Part shown: in pieces, positions 8,201 to 14,713 of the stretch | Position numbering within the stretch: the stretch's first letter is position 1 | How the letters are laid out: each line of letters opens with the position of its first letter | Assembly: GCA_964463375.1 (NCBI GenBank) | Contig: CAYXBQ010000043.1 | Coordinates: 1-20,563 of the forward strand | Reading direction: 5' to 3' | DNA length: 20,563 nt | Origin: UMGS1696 sp964463375 | GTDB taxonomy: Bacteria > Bacillota > Clostridia > Oscillospirales > CAG-272 | The notes under the pieces: model-generated | What the model saw: only the letters and a program-made list of their open reading frames with translations | Told to the model about the DNA's origin: nothing | The model's database searches: none | Program-made: the position numbers and the translations under genes

Positions 8201-8372
8201 GACCATCGCCGCCTCTGCCGAGCTGCAAAAGATCCTTAGTGCCGGTATGGACGAGATCACAGCTACGGTGCTTGCCGATTCCGTGACCTTTGGTGCGGCT
8301 GCTGCTGAGGGCTATGCCAAGGAATGGGACATCAACGGCGAAAACGTGACCATGTCTGTACAGAGAAGCTGA
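5211..8372 (+). CDS. ileS: Isoleucyl-tRNA synthetase, type 2 (long form)
   Basis: Class I synthetase that activates isoleucine and charges tRNA-Ile. The 1053-residue length, the N-terminal sequence and the absence of the C-terminal zinc finger of the E. coli-type enzyme place it in the long IleRS2 group shared with archaea and eukaryotes. Signatures are HIGH at 55-58 and KMSKS at 601-605. Cysteine clusters occur in the editing and catalytic inserts: YCPRCGTPL near 184, HCWRCDTPL near 400, CSCGHRH near 477 and CPECGGEMH near 512. WDTHGLPVE and the CWFDSGSMPFAQHHYP block are typical. AAAGGA (5199-5204) serves the ATG. Expression is governed by the T-box leader, and a terminator follows, so the gene is a single unit. 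IleRS2 enzymes are generally mupirocin-tolerant; that applies here by family only. Confidence 0.97.
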   Translation: MYKKVSTNMNFVDRERETLKFWQENRIFEKQLSESDGRPTYTFYDGPPTANGKPHIGHVLTRVIKDMIPRYHWMKGMDVPRKAGWDTHGLPVEIEVEKKLGLDGKEQIEQYGLEPFIKQCKESVWKYKGMWEDFSGTVGFWADMEKPYVTYDNNFIESEWWALKEIWNKGLLYKGFKIVPYCPRCGTPLSAQEVAQGYKTVKERSAIVRFKVVGEDAYFLAWTTTPWTLPSNVALCVNPDDTYCKVKAADGYTYYMAEALLDNVLGKLKTEDAPAYTVLETYKGSDLEYKAYEPLFACAGEAAEKQKKKGHFVTCDSYVTMSDGTGIVHIAPAFGEDDAKVGRRYDLPFVQFVDGAGNLTAETPYAGVFVKKADPLVLTDLDKEGKLFDAPKFEHEYPHCWRCDTPLIYYARESWYIKMTDVRDDLVKNNNTVNWIPESIGKGRFGDWLENVQDWAISRNRYWGTPLNIWECSCGHRHSVGSIAELKEMSDNCPDDIELHRPYIDAVTLKCPECGGEMHRVPEVIDCWFDSGSMPFAQHHYPFENEDLFKAQFPADFISEAVDQTRGWFYSLMAISTLLFGCAPYKNVIVLGHVQDENGQKMSKSKGNAVDPFDALNTYGADAIRWYFYTNSAPWLPSRFSGKAVVEGQRKFLGTLWNTYAFYVLYADIDQFDPTKYVLDDCALTVMDKYILSVLNTTVAEVDDNLANYRIPEAARALNTFVDELSNWYVRRCRERYWVQGMPDDKIAAYMTLYTALVTICKTAAPMIPFMADDIYRNLVCSVDAAAPESVHLCTFPTVEKKWIDPELEENMQFVVDVVVMGRAARNGSNRKTRQPLAAMYIKADRTVPEFYQQIIAEELNVKKVAFVDDVSAFSSYSFKPQLRTIGPKYGKLLGQIRGALSADTLDGNKAMAELKETGALHFTFGGEAVELTEADLLIDVQQKPGYFSMAEGNITIALDTNLTDELIAEGFVREVISKLQTMRKEADFVVTDHIHVTIAASAELQKILSAGMDEITATVLADSVTFGAAAAEGYAKEWDINGENVTMSVQRS

Positions 8373-8407
8373 TCGACAGCAAAGCATAACACAACAAGCA
8401 GAGAAGA

Positions 8408-8457
8408 CCGGAAGGCTGTCCTTGTCCTACCGGAGGTAGGCGAGTCTTCCGGCTTTT
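8408..8457 (+). terminator. Terminator of ileS with nested hairpin
   Basis: CCGGAAG (8408-8414) pairs with CTTCCGG (8446-8452), followed by C and TTTT; a second TTTT follows shortly. The loop holds its own hairpin, CCTAC with GTAGG. It lies 36 bases after the ileS stop. The stretch to the ptsH promoter (about 8460-8596) is AT-rich and shows no gene, only the short palindrome at 8553-8565. Confidence 0.8.
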
Positions 8458-8596
8458 CGCTTTTCTTTGGTGATTTTCCCCTGTTTTGGCACCGATTTTT
8501 GTGGATTTTACGGATCGTTGGCGGCATTGTGAAAAAAATGGGGAAGATCGAGCAACAAGTTGTTGAATCTGCCGTGTAAAAAAATGAATAAGGCTA

Positions 8597-8625
8597 TTGA
8601 TTTAACGACTTTTTTTTGATATAAT
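8597..8625 (+). promoter_or_regulatory. Promoter of ptsH
   Basis: TTGATT (8597-8602), 17-base spacer and perfect TATAAT (8620-8625). The start of transcription would fall near 8632, giving a leader of about 130 bases before ptsH. A six-base-arm palindrome, CAACAA-G-TTGTTG at 8553-8565, lies 31 bases upstream and could be an activator or repressor site. Confidence 0.8.
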
Positions 8626-8638
8626 AATAACGTAGTCT

Positions 8639-8744
8639 CAGAGGTGTAACCATCTGAAGACAGACATTTGCTCTGTCGGCATCGGATCGGCCTCAGAAAC
8701 ATGTATTTCGTCTGACCCCTCTGTATGGGCAGATGATCCTATAT
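8639..8744 (+). promoter_or_regulatory. Structured ptsH leader RNA (unassigned)
   Basis: Pairings found by eye: CAGAGG (8639-8644) with CCTCTG (8718-8723) closes the domain. TCTGA (8653-8657) with TCAGA (8693-8697) encloses two adjoining hairpins, GACAGA/TCTGTC (8659-8664/8672-8677) and GGC/GCC (8678-8680/8690-8692), making a compact three-way junction. An alternative pairing, CATCTG (8651-8656) with CAGATG (8730-8735), would break the junction stem. I see no T-run terminator, so control, if any, would act at translation or mRNA stability. It matches no riboswitch class I can recall. Confidence 0.5.
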
Positions 8745-8765
8745 TATTGAACGGGAGTGTAAACT

Positions 8766-9029
8766 ATGATTTCACGTGACGTTACCATAAAGAATAATGT
8801 TGGCCTCCATGCTAGACCGGCTACTTTCTTTATTCAGAAGGCAAATTCCTACAAGAGCTCCATCTGGGTGGAAAAGGATGACCGCAGAGTGAATGCCAAG
8901 AGCCTTCTGGGCGTACTGTCCCTGGGCATCGTAAAGGGCATGACCATCACACTGCTGGCAGATGGCACCGACGAAGCAGAAGCCCTGGACGGTCTGTCTG
9001 CGCTGATCGAAACCGGTTTTGCCGAATAA
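8766..9029 (+). CDS. ptsH: HPr phosphocarrier protein
   Basis: An 87-residue HPr, the usual length. GLHARPAT carries His15, the residue phosphorylated by enzyme I in the sugar phosphotransferase system. NAKSLLGVLSLGI carries Ser46, the residue phosphorylated by HPr kinase in Gram-positives to act as CcpA corepressor. Both residues fall at canonical positions, so this is HPr rather than Crh, which lacks His15. GGGAG (8753-8757) precedes the ATG. Enzyme I is not adjacent; ptsH is a single-gene unit with its own promoter, folded leader and terminator. If the cell has few sugar permeases of this system, its main job may be regulatory, but that cannot be told from this window. Confidence 0.96.
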   Translation: MISRDVTIKNNVGLHARPATFFIQKANSYKSSIWVEKDDRRVNAKSLLGVLSLGIVKGMTITLLADGTDEAEALDGLSALIETGFAE

Positions 9030-9066
9030 GGCACACAATAGGCATAATTTGGATGAAACAACACTG

Positions 9067-9100
9067 GAGCGAGGGTGCAGCAAAACACCGTCGCTCTTTT
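9067..9100 (+). terminator. Terminator of ptsH
   Basis: GAGCGA-G-GGTG pairs with CACC-G-TCGCTC around an eight-base loop, with one G-G mismatch, then TTTT. Only about 40 bases separate it from uvrC and I see no promoter between, so uvrC may depend on read-through or on a promoter I cannot recognise. Confidence 0.83.
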
Positions 9101-9139
9101 GTGTACCAATGACGAGACCAAATAGGGATGGGGATGCAT

Positions 9140-11062
9140 ATGCCGCAAAATTTGGAATATCTGCAAAATAAAGCCGCCGCCCTGCCACGCTCCCCCGGTG
9201 TCTACATCATGGAGAACGGCGAGGGCACGGTGATCTACGTGGGCAAGTCCCGTTCGCTCAGAGACAGAGTCAGCCAGTATTTTCACGGCAGCCACGATAC
9301 CAAAACCGGAAAAATGGCCGCCGCCGTCCGGGACTTTCGCTTTATAAACTGCGATACGGAAATGGAAGCGCTGGCACTGGAAAACAGCCTGATCAAGCAG
9401 TACACGCCACGGTACAACATCAAGCTCAAGGATGCCAAAAGCTATCCCTATATCAAGCTCTCCGTGAAGGCCAGATACCCCCGGATCACCATGACCCGAA
9501 AGCGGGTGCCGGATGGATCGCTGTACTTTGGCCCCTATTCCTCCACCCAAACGGTGTTCACGGTCATTGCCTCTCTGGAAAAAACACTGGGCATTCCGTC
9601 CTGTAAGCGGAATTTCCCGGAGGATATCGGCAAGGGACGACCCTGCGTCAACAAGCAGATCGGCCGGTGCATCGGTGTGTGTACCGGGGACGTGTCGGAG
9701 GCGGCCTACCGGGAACGGATCGACCAGGCGGTACAGATCCTGCGTGGGGGAACACGTGAGCCCATCCAGGCTCTGTCGGAGAAGATGTACCGGTGTTCGG
9801 AGGAATTGCAGTTTGAAGAGGCTGCCCGGTGTCGGGATACCATCGCTGCCCTGCGCAAGCTCAGTGAACGGCAGAAGGCGGTGGGTTCGCCGGACGTGGA
9901 GTGCGACATCGTGGGGCTGTATATGAAGCAGTTCGGCGAGGAAGCAGCCTTCCGGGACTGCGTGTCCATCTTTTACGTCCGCAGTGGCTACATTGCCGAT
10001 AGCGAGCATGTGCTGTTCGGCGGCGATGAGATCATAGCCGACGAGGACGAGATGGATGTGGGCGAGTCACCCATGCTGGCCTTTCTGGTGAGCGTGTACC
10101 AGAGCCGGGAGTACATTCCGGGGGAGATCCTCTTGTCCTTCGAGCTGCCGGAGAACGACCTGTGGCTGCTGTCCAACTACATCTCCGACCGGGCCGGACA
10201 CAAGGTCACCATCCGTACCCCCAAGCGGGGCGGCTCCCGATACCTGTGCGATATGGCGGTGTCGGATGCAAGGCTCCATTCGGAGAACAGCCGGAAGCGG
10301 GAAGAGGGCGAAGAAAAAATGCTGGTGCATCTGGCATCGCTCCTACAGCTGGAGGTACTGCCCCAGCGGATCGAAGCCTACGATATTTCCAACTTAGGCA
10401 CCGAGCATATCACCGCCGGTATGGTCACGGCCGTGGACGGTAAGCTGTCGAAAAAGGATTACCGCACCTTCAAGATCAAGGGGCAGGTGGGACAGGACGA
10501 CTATGCTGCCATGCGGGAGGTATTGCTCCGGCGGCTGAACCACATCGGCAGTGACCCCAATGCCACAGAAGCCCTGGAGATCCCACCGGATCTGATCCTG
10601 CTGGACGGCGGCGTAGGGCACGTGCATACGGTGCGGGAGGCCATGGCAGAGATCGGCGTGGACATCCCGGTATTCGGTATGGTGAAGGACGAATTCCACA
10701 AGACCCGTACCCTGACCGACGGAGAAAGCGAGATCCAGATCGCCCGACAGATGGACGTGTTCCGATTCATCTACGGCTTGCAGGAGGAAGTACACCGGTA
10801 CACCGTAGGCCGCATGATGAACGCCAAGCGCAAGACCCTGAAGACCTCCACACTGGAAAAGATCCCCGGCATTGGCCCCGTCAAGGCAAAGCAGCTGCTT
10901 TCCGGTATGGGTACGCTGGCGGCGGTGCAGAGAGCCTCTGTGGCAGAGCTTTCCGGCATAAACGGGATCACGGTAGCCGATGCGGAGCGGGTATATACCT
11001 ATTTTCGAACGAAAGATAAGTCAACACTGATTAAGGTTGAAAACGTGCCCAAAATGCCATAA
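9140..11062 (+). CDS. uvrC: Excinuclease ABC subunit C
   Basis: Nuclease subunit of UvrABC nucleotide-excision repair, which makes both incisions around a lesion. Domains in order: an N-terminal GIY-YIG nuclease (SPGVYIMENGEGTVIYVGKS, about 17-95) for the 3' cut; a UVR helix pair for UvrB contact (LQFEEAARCRDTIAALRKL, about 225-243); the RNase-H-like nuclease for the 5' cut (EAYDISN near 412 and LLDGGVGHVH near 487); and tandem helix-hairpin-helix motifs (KIPGIGPVKAKQLL, about 575-615). ATG codons at 9128, 9134 and 9140 are all in frame. I prefer 9140 because GGGGA lies five bases upstream and the N terminus then has normal length (640 residues). The last 13 codons and the stop lie inside a palindromic repeat element and add a tail beyond the usual family end. 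Confidence 0.96.
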   Translation: MPQNLEYLQNKAAALPRSPGVYIMENGEGTVIYVGKSRSLRDRVSQYFHGSHDTKTGKMAAAVRDFRFINCDTEMEALALENSLIKQYTPRYNIKLKDAKSYPYIKLSVKARYPRITMTRKRVPDGSLYFGPYSSTQTVFTVIASLEKTLGIPSCKRNFPEDIGKGRPCVNKQIGRCIGVCTGDVSEAAYRERIDQAVQILRGGTREPIQALSEKMYRCSEELQFEEAARCRDTIAALRKLSERQKAVGSPDVECDIVGLYMKQFGEEAAFRDCVSIFYVRSGYIADSEHVLFGGDEIIADEDEMDVGESPMLAFLVSVYQSREYIPGEILLSFELPENDLWLLSNYISDRAGHKVTIRTPKRGGSRYLCDMAVSDARLHSENSRKREEGEEKMLVHLASLLQLEVLPQRIEAYDISNLGTEHITAGMVTAVDGKLSKKDYRTFKIKGQVGQDDYAAMREVLLRRLNHIGSDPNATEALEIPPDLILLDGGVGHVHTVREAMAEIGVDIPVFGMVKDEFHKTRTLTDGESEIQIARQMDVFRFIYGLQEEVHRYTVGRMMNAKRKTLKTSTLEKIPGIGPVKAKQLLSGMGTLAAVQRASVAELSGINGITVADAERVYTYFRTKDKSTLIKVENVPKMP

Positions 11063-11105
11063 ATTCCAGCCTTTTAGGCACGTTTTCTCGAATAAATCAG
11101 CGTTG
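11022..11105 (+). repeat. Palindromic intergenic element, copy A
   Basis: An 84-bp element over the 3' end of uvrC. Outer arms CAACACTGATT (11022-11032) and AATCAGCGTTG (11095-11105) pair at 10 of 11 positions. Inner arms GAAAACGTGCC (11039-11049) and GGCACGTTTTC (11077-11087) pair perfectly and extend by AAAA/TTTT after a C-A mismatch. The uvrC stop codon is in the loop. The inner part matches copy B at 17278-17362. It may act as a weak terminator or an mRNA 3'-end stabiliser. Confidence 0.75.
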
Positions 11106-11159
11106 ACATAAACAAACGGAATCATAAAGCGGAGCATCTCTGCGAAAAGGAGAATCTAT

Positions 11160-11798
11160 ATGCGAATCATCACCGGAACGGCCAGAGGTACGAACCTGGT
11201 CACATTGGAAGGGGAGACCACCCGTCCTACTACCGATAAAGTAAAGGAAGCCCTGTTTTCCATGATCCAGTTCGATCTGGAAGGCAGAAATATTTTGGAT
11301 CTGTTCGCCGGCAGTGGACAGCTGGGGCTGGAGGCACTGTCCCGTGGGGCTGCCAAGGGTACCTTCATCGACGAATCCCGGAATGCCGTGGATGTGGTCA
11401 TCGAGAACGCCAAGAAGACCCACCTGTTTGAAAAGTGCCGCATTTCCACCACCGGTGCCATCCCGTTTCTGAAAAGTGCCGCCGGACGTGAAAAGTACGA
11501 CATCGTGTTCTTAGATCCGCCCTATGGCACGACGCTGCTGCCCCAGGTGCTGAAGCAGATGGCAGACGGCAGCATTTTGGCACCCGGTGCCATCGTGGTA
11601 TGCGAATGCGACACCGACATCGTCAGCCGCCGTACCAAGGTGAAGAAGGACGAAGAAGCCTCTGCGGAACGGGTACTGGAAGAGGTATTCGGTGGGGACG
11701 AGGGTACCATGGGCAAGTATACACTGACACGCACTGCTGTATACGGTCGTACCCGGATCACGCTGCTGACCCTGGCCGAGGACGAAAGCAATGGCTGA
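11160..11798 (+). CDS. rsmD: 16S rRNA (guanine966-N2)-methyltransferase
   Basis: SAM-dependent methyltransferase that modifies G966 of 16S rRNA in the small subunit. RPTTDKVKEALFSMI (22-36) is the family's RNA-contact signature, DLFAGSGQLGLEAL (near 46) the SAM-binding loop, and DPPY (119-122) the motif IV catalytic tetrad. At 212 residues it is longer than the typical 185, mainly through a charged segment near 155-190. AAAAGGAG lies just upstream of the ATG. The gene overlaps coaD by eight bases (ATGGCTGA), so the two are translationally coupled, a common pairing in Firmicutes. A TTGACA (11103-11108) at the end of the repeat element could be its -35, but the matching -10 is poor. Confidence 0.94.
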   Translation: MRIITGTARGTNLVTLEGETTRPTTDKVKEALFSMIQFDLEGRNILDLFAGSGQLGLEALSRGAAKGTFIDESRNAVDVVIENAKKTHLFEKCRISTTGAIPFLKSAAGREKYDIVFLDPPYGTTLLPQVLKQMADGSILAPGAIVVCECDTDIVSRRTKVKKDEEASAERVLEEVFGGDEGTMGKYTLTRTAVYGRTRITLLTLAEDESNG

Positions 11799-12288
11799 AC
11801 AACGGGTTGCTCTTGTAACAGGCAGCTATGACCCTATCACCGTGGGACATATGCACCTGATCCGGGTGGCGGCGGGGCTGTTCGATACCGTATACGTGGC
11901 GATCTGTGCCAATACGGAAAAGCCCAGCGGTGCCTTTCTGCCTGCCGATCGGGTGACGCTGGCGCAGGATGCGGTAGCGCGTGCGGGGCTTGAGAACGTG
12001 CGGGTGGTGCTGTGTCCCGGTCTGGTATCGGATACGGCACGGGCCTGTGGTGCGCAATATCTGGTGCGTGGTCTGCGCAACGGCATGGATTTCGCCTACG
12101 AATACGATCTGGCGGGGATCATGAAGCGGTTCGATCCGGCACTGGAGACGATCTTCCTCCCCACCGATCCCACCCTGGCCTGTGTCAGTGCCACCTATGT
12201 GCGGGATCTTTTGAAGTACGACTGCCCACTGGACGAGGCGGTTCCCAATGGGGAGCTGACAAGGGCGTTGTACCAGAAAAAAGCGTGA
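11791..12288 (+). CDS. coaD: Phosphopantetheine adenylyltransferase
   Basis: Nucleotidyltransferase making dephospho-CoA from ATP and 4'-phosphopantetheine, the penultimate step of CoA synthesis. GSYDPITVGHMHLI carries the T/HxGH nucleotide-binding motif (T17-V-G-H20). LVRGLRNGMDFAYEYDLA is the diagnostic substrate-site block, and TLACVSATYVRDLL corresponds to the usual ISSSxVR region, here with Cys-Val-Ser-Ala. The 165-residue length is normal. It starts inside rsmD with an eight-base overlap and ends before a strong terminator, so rsmD-coaD form one operon. Confidence 0.95.
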   Translation: MAEQRVALVTGSYDPITVGHMHLIRVAAGLFDTVYVAICANTEKPSGAFLPADRVTLAQDAVARAGLENVRVVLCPGLVSDTARACGAQYLVRGLRNGMDFAYEYDLAGIMKRFDPALETIFLPTDPTLACVSATYVRDLLKYDCPLDEAVPNGELTRALYQKKA

Positions 12289-12290
12289 CC

Positions 12291-12332
12291 AAACGGTTTC
12301 CGGCAAGCAAATGGAGCCGGAGCCGTTTTTTT
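12291..12332 (+). terminator. Terminator of rsmD-coaD
   Basis: AAACGG and CCGGC pair with GCCGG and CCGTTT across a small internal loop, followed by seven T residues (12326-12332). It begins two bases after the coaD stop. A small hairpin, TTTCAC/GTGAAA, follows. Confidence 0.9.
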
Positions 12333-12403
12333 CACGACTGTGAAACAATATTGGAGAAGATGTAAATTCTGGCACAAAAAACGGAGAACTTGCCATTTGC
12401 TTC

Positions 12404-12432
12404 TTGCAACCGGGGGGAGAATATTGTATAAT
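12404..12432 (+). promoter_or_regulatory. Promoter of the envelope operon
   Basis: TTGCAA (12404-12409), 17-base spacer and perfect TATAAT (12427-12432); the -35 word and spacing equal those of gdhA. Transcription should start near 12439-12443, leaving about 165 bases before the first gene. Confidence 0.78.
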
Positions 12433-12440
12433 ACCTCTGT

Positions 12441-12563
12441 AAGGATCCTGGCACGCGGCATATAGTACGTCCGCAGACTGCCGTTTGATCCTATATAGAA
12501 CTGTCTACAATATAGATAATAAATAGGCTCTGCCACCACAGAGGCGGGTCTATATGGTTTTTT
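12441..12563 (+). ncRNA. Possible small RNA or attenuator leader
   Basis: Between the promoter and the ligase-family gene lies a folded stretch ending in six T residues. A long 5' hairpin stacks GGATC/GATCC (12443-12447/12487-12491), GGCA/TGCC (12450-12453/12479-12482) and GCGG/CCGC (12455-12458/12471-12474). A second AT-rich stem, ATATAGA (12493-12499) with TCTATAT (12549-12555) flanked by CC and GG, sits directly before T6 (12558-12563) and encloses CTCTG/CAGAG. This has the shape of a 120-base small RNA with its own terminator, or of a leader attenuating the operon. No known family is recognised. Confidence 0.45.
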
Positions 12564-12604
12564 GAGAGAATATGACCCCGCAAAGAGAGAGGAGACACCT
12601 GAGA

Positions 12605-14713
12605 ATGATGAGATCGACCCATAAGAGCCGGCCGGAGCACTGGCTCCTCCACCTGCTGCGGGGCAGTATGATCCTGCAAATGCTGGACAAGCTGGCGGCA
12701 CGGATCTATCGGTCCTTTGGCAGCGGCTTTTTCGGCTGGCTGTTCACCGGCTACCACGCAGAACCGGACGGCCTTCTTGCCTCCCTGGTGACGGACAGCC
12801 GTGTGGGGCAGGTGAGTGGACGTGTGCGCCGGTTTTGCAGCCGACAGATCGAGGGCAGCGTGATCCTGCAAGGCATCCGACACCTGCTGCGGCGTATGCT
12901 CCATTTCCGACTGCGTACCTACGGCTTTTTCTGTATGACCTTTGGGGCCTATACAGCCGTGTTCACCCTGATCCAGGCACTGCTGGCAAACGAGAGCGTG
13001 TCCATTTGGCGGCAGACTCCACTGGCCTTTGCCATCGGTGTGATCTGCCTGGCACTGCCCCTGCTGCTGTCCCGTGCCACCCTGAGAGAGACGCTGTGCA
13101 ATACCTACACCGGTGCCGCCATTTTGCAGGTGCTGGGCTATACGCCGGAGGAGGTGTGTAGCCGGGGTGAGGAATGCCCGCCGGGTCGCATGAGCGTGGC
13201 GTTTTTCGTGGGGATCCTTGCGGGTATTTTGACCCTGTGGATCGAGCCCTGGTGGATCCTTTTGGCATTTTTTGCGGCACTGTATCTGTATCTGGTGCTG
13301 TGTAAGCCGGAGATCGGTGTGCTGTCGCTGTTTTTTGCCATGCCGCTTTTGCCTACCATGGCACTGGCGGGGCTGGTGCTCTACACCTTCTTCTGCTTCG
13401 GGCTCAAGGTGCTGCGGGGCAAACGGAGCGTGCGGGTGGAGCCCATCGATATTTTGGTGATGGCCTTTGGGCTGATCCTATTTTTCGGCGGCATGGTGTC
13501 GCTGTCCACCGGCTCCCGAAAACCGGCACTGCTGTTCGTCTGCCTGCTGCTGGGCTACTTTGAGGTGGTCTGGCTGCTGCGGGACCGGGAATGGCTCCTG
13601 CGCTGTTCGGTGGCGGGCGTATGTGCGGCGGCATTGGTATCCCTGTACGGCATCCTGCAATATCTGCTGGGAACGGCGGAAATGGCAGAGGCCTGGGTGG
13701 ATGCAGAGATGTTTTCCATCGGCGGTCGTGCCATCGGGACGCTGGAGAATCCCAATATGCTGGGCGAATACCTGATCCTGATGCTGCCGCTGGCGGTGTG
13801 GATGCTGGTGGGGCATGGCGAGGGACTGCGGCGACTGCCGGCTGCGGTGTGTATCGCCCTGTTGGGAGGCTGCCTGGTGTTCACCTGGAGCCGTGGTGCC
13901 TGGCTGGGGATGCTGTTTGGGCTGGTGCTGTTTGTGTTCATCTGGCACCGGCGGGCGATCTGGCTACTGTTTATCGGCATCGCATCGATCCCCTTTCTGC
14001 CGTCCCTGCTGCCGGCTTCCATCATACAAAGATTTACCAGTATCGGGAACTTATCCGATAGTTCAACGTCTTATCGGGTACACATCTGGCGGGCGGCCTG
14101 CGAAATGCTGCGGGACTACGGCTTCTCCGGCATTGGGATCGGCGAGAGCGCCTGGTTCCGGGTGTATCCCAAATATGCCTACATGGGTGTGGAGACCGCA
14201 CCACATGCCCACAACCTGTTCTTGCAGATCTGGTTGGAGACGGGTGTTTGTGGGCTGATCGTGTTCGTGCTGATCCTGTTTCTGCTGTTCCAGTCGGTGT
14301 TCACCATGTGTCGGCAGATCCGGGAGGCGGCGGGACTGGCTACATTGCCGCTGCGGGAGGAGGATCCTCGGGACAACTCCGGTGCAGCCAGCAATCGCCG
14401 GATCCGCAAGACCGAGACCCAGCTGCGACTGGCATGTGCGGCACCCCTGTCCGGGCTGTTTGCCGTATTGGTGCAGGGCATGACGGACTATGCCTGGTAC
14501 AATTACCGGGTGTATCTGATGTTCTGGCTCATGGTGGGGCTGACCTCCGCCTTTGCCCGGTTGGGTAGAGCCATGCGGATCGAGAAGCCGGAGAACGAAA
14601 TAGACTGTGCCGCCACGGATCTGCGATACCGTTCGTCCCGGAGCAAGCGGCGCAAGGATACGGTAGTACCGGAAGCGGACACAAAACCGGAAGAAACAAA
14701 GGAGACAACATGA
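12605..14713 (+). CDS. O-antigen ligase/polymerase family membrane protein
   Basis: A large polytopic membrane protein of the Wzy_C (O-antigen ligase, PF04932-like) family, which joins or polymerises undecaprenyl-linked glycans on the outer face of the membrane. After a basic N-terminal region of about 100 residues come roughly ten to twelve hydrophobic segments. Family motifs are FTWSRGAWLGML (near 424), the RVHIWRAA and GIGIG blocks in the large extracellular loop, and APHAHNLFLQIWLETG (near 530). The C-terminal tail is charged and cytoplasmic. I chose the ATG at 12605 because AGGAG precedes it by ten bases; the in-frame ATG at 12572 has no good site. It overlaps the next gene by ATGA, indicating coupling. 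The downstream WecA/TagO-type gene supports a role in a wall polymer; ligase versus polymerase cannot be decided. Confidence 0.88.
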   Translation: MMRSTHKSRPEHWLLHLLRGSMILQMLDKLAARIYRSFGSGFFGWLFTGYHAEPDGLLASLVTDSRVGQVSGRVRRFCSRQIEGSVILQGIRHLLRRMLHFRLRTYGFFCMTFGAYTAVFTLIQALLANESVSIWRQTPLAFAIGVICLALPLLLSRATLRETLCNTYTGAAILQVLGYTPEEVCSRGEECPPGRMSVAFFVGILAGILTLWIEPWWILLAFFAALYLYLVLCKPEIGVLSLFFAMPLLPTMALAGLVLYTFFCFGLKVLRGKRSVRVEPIDILVMAFGLILFFGGMVSLSTGSRKPALLFVCLLLGYFEVVWLLRDREWLLRCSVAGVCAAALVSLYGILQYLLGTAEMAEAWVDAEMFSIGGRAIGTLENPNMLGEYLILMLPLAVWMLVGHGEGLRRLPAAVCIALLGGCLVFTWSRGAWLGMLFGLVLFVFIWHRRAIWLLFIGIASIPFLPSLLPASIIQRFTSIGNLSDSSTSYRVHIWRAACEMLRDYGFSGIGIGESAWFRVYPKYAYMGVETAPHAHNLFLQIWLETGVCGLIVFVLILFLLFQSVFTMCRQIREAAGLATLPLREEDPRDNSGAASNRRIRKTETQLRLACAAPLSGLFAVLVQGMTDYAWYNYRVYLMFWLMVGLTSAFARLGRAMRIEKPENEIDCAATDLRYRSSRSKRRKDTVVPEADTKPEETKETT

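Noticed and set aside
8849..10009. 386-codon minus-strand frame opposite ptsH and uvrC
   Set aside because: It spans two well-supported genes and a terminator on the other strand and shows no ribosome site or motif.
11077..11131. TTGACA at 11103 as a strong promoter for rsmD
   Set aside because: The -35 is perfect but no acceptable -10 lies 16-18 bases downstream, so I left it as a remark only.
12434..12544. CCTCTGT/ACAGAGG as closing stem of a 6S-like RNA
   Set aside because: The left arm largely precedes the likely transcription start and the enclosed length is too short for 6S RNA.
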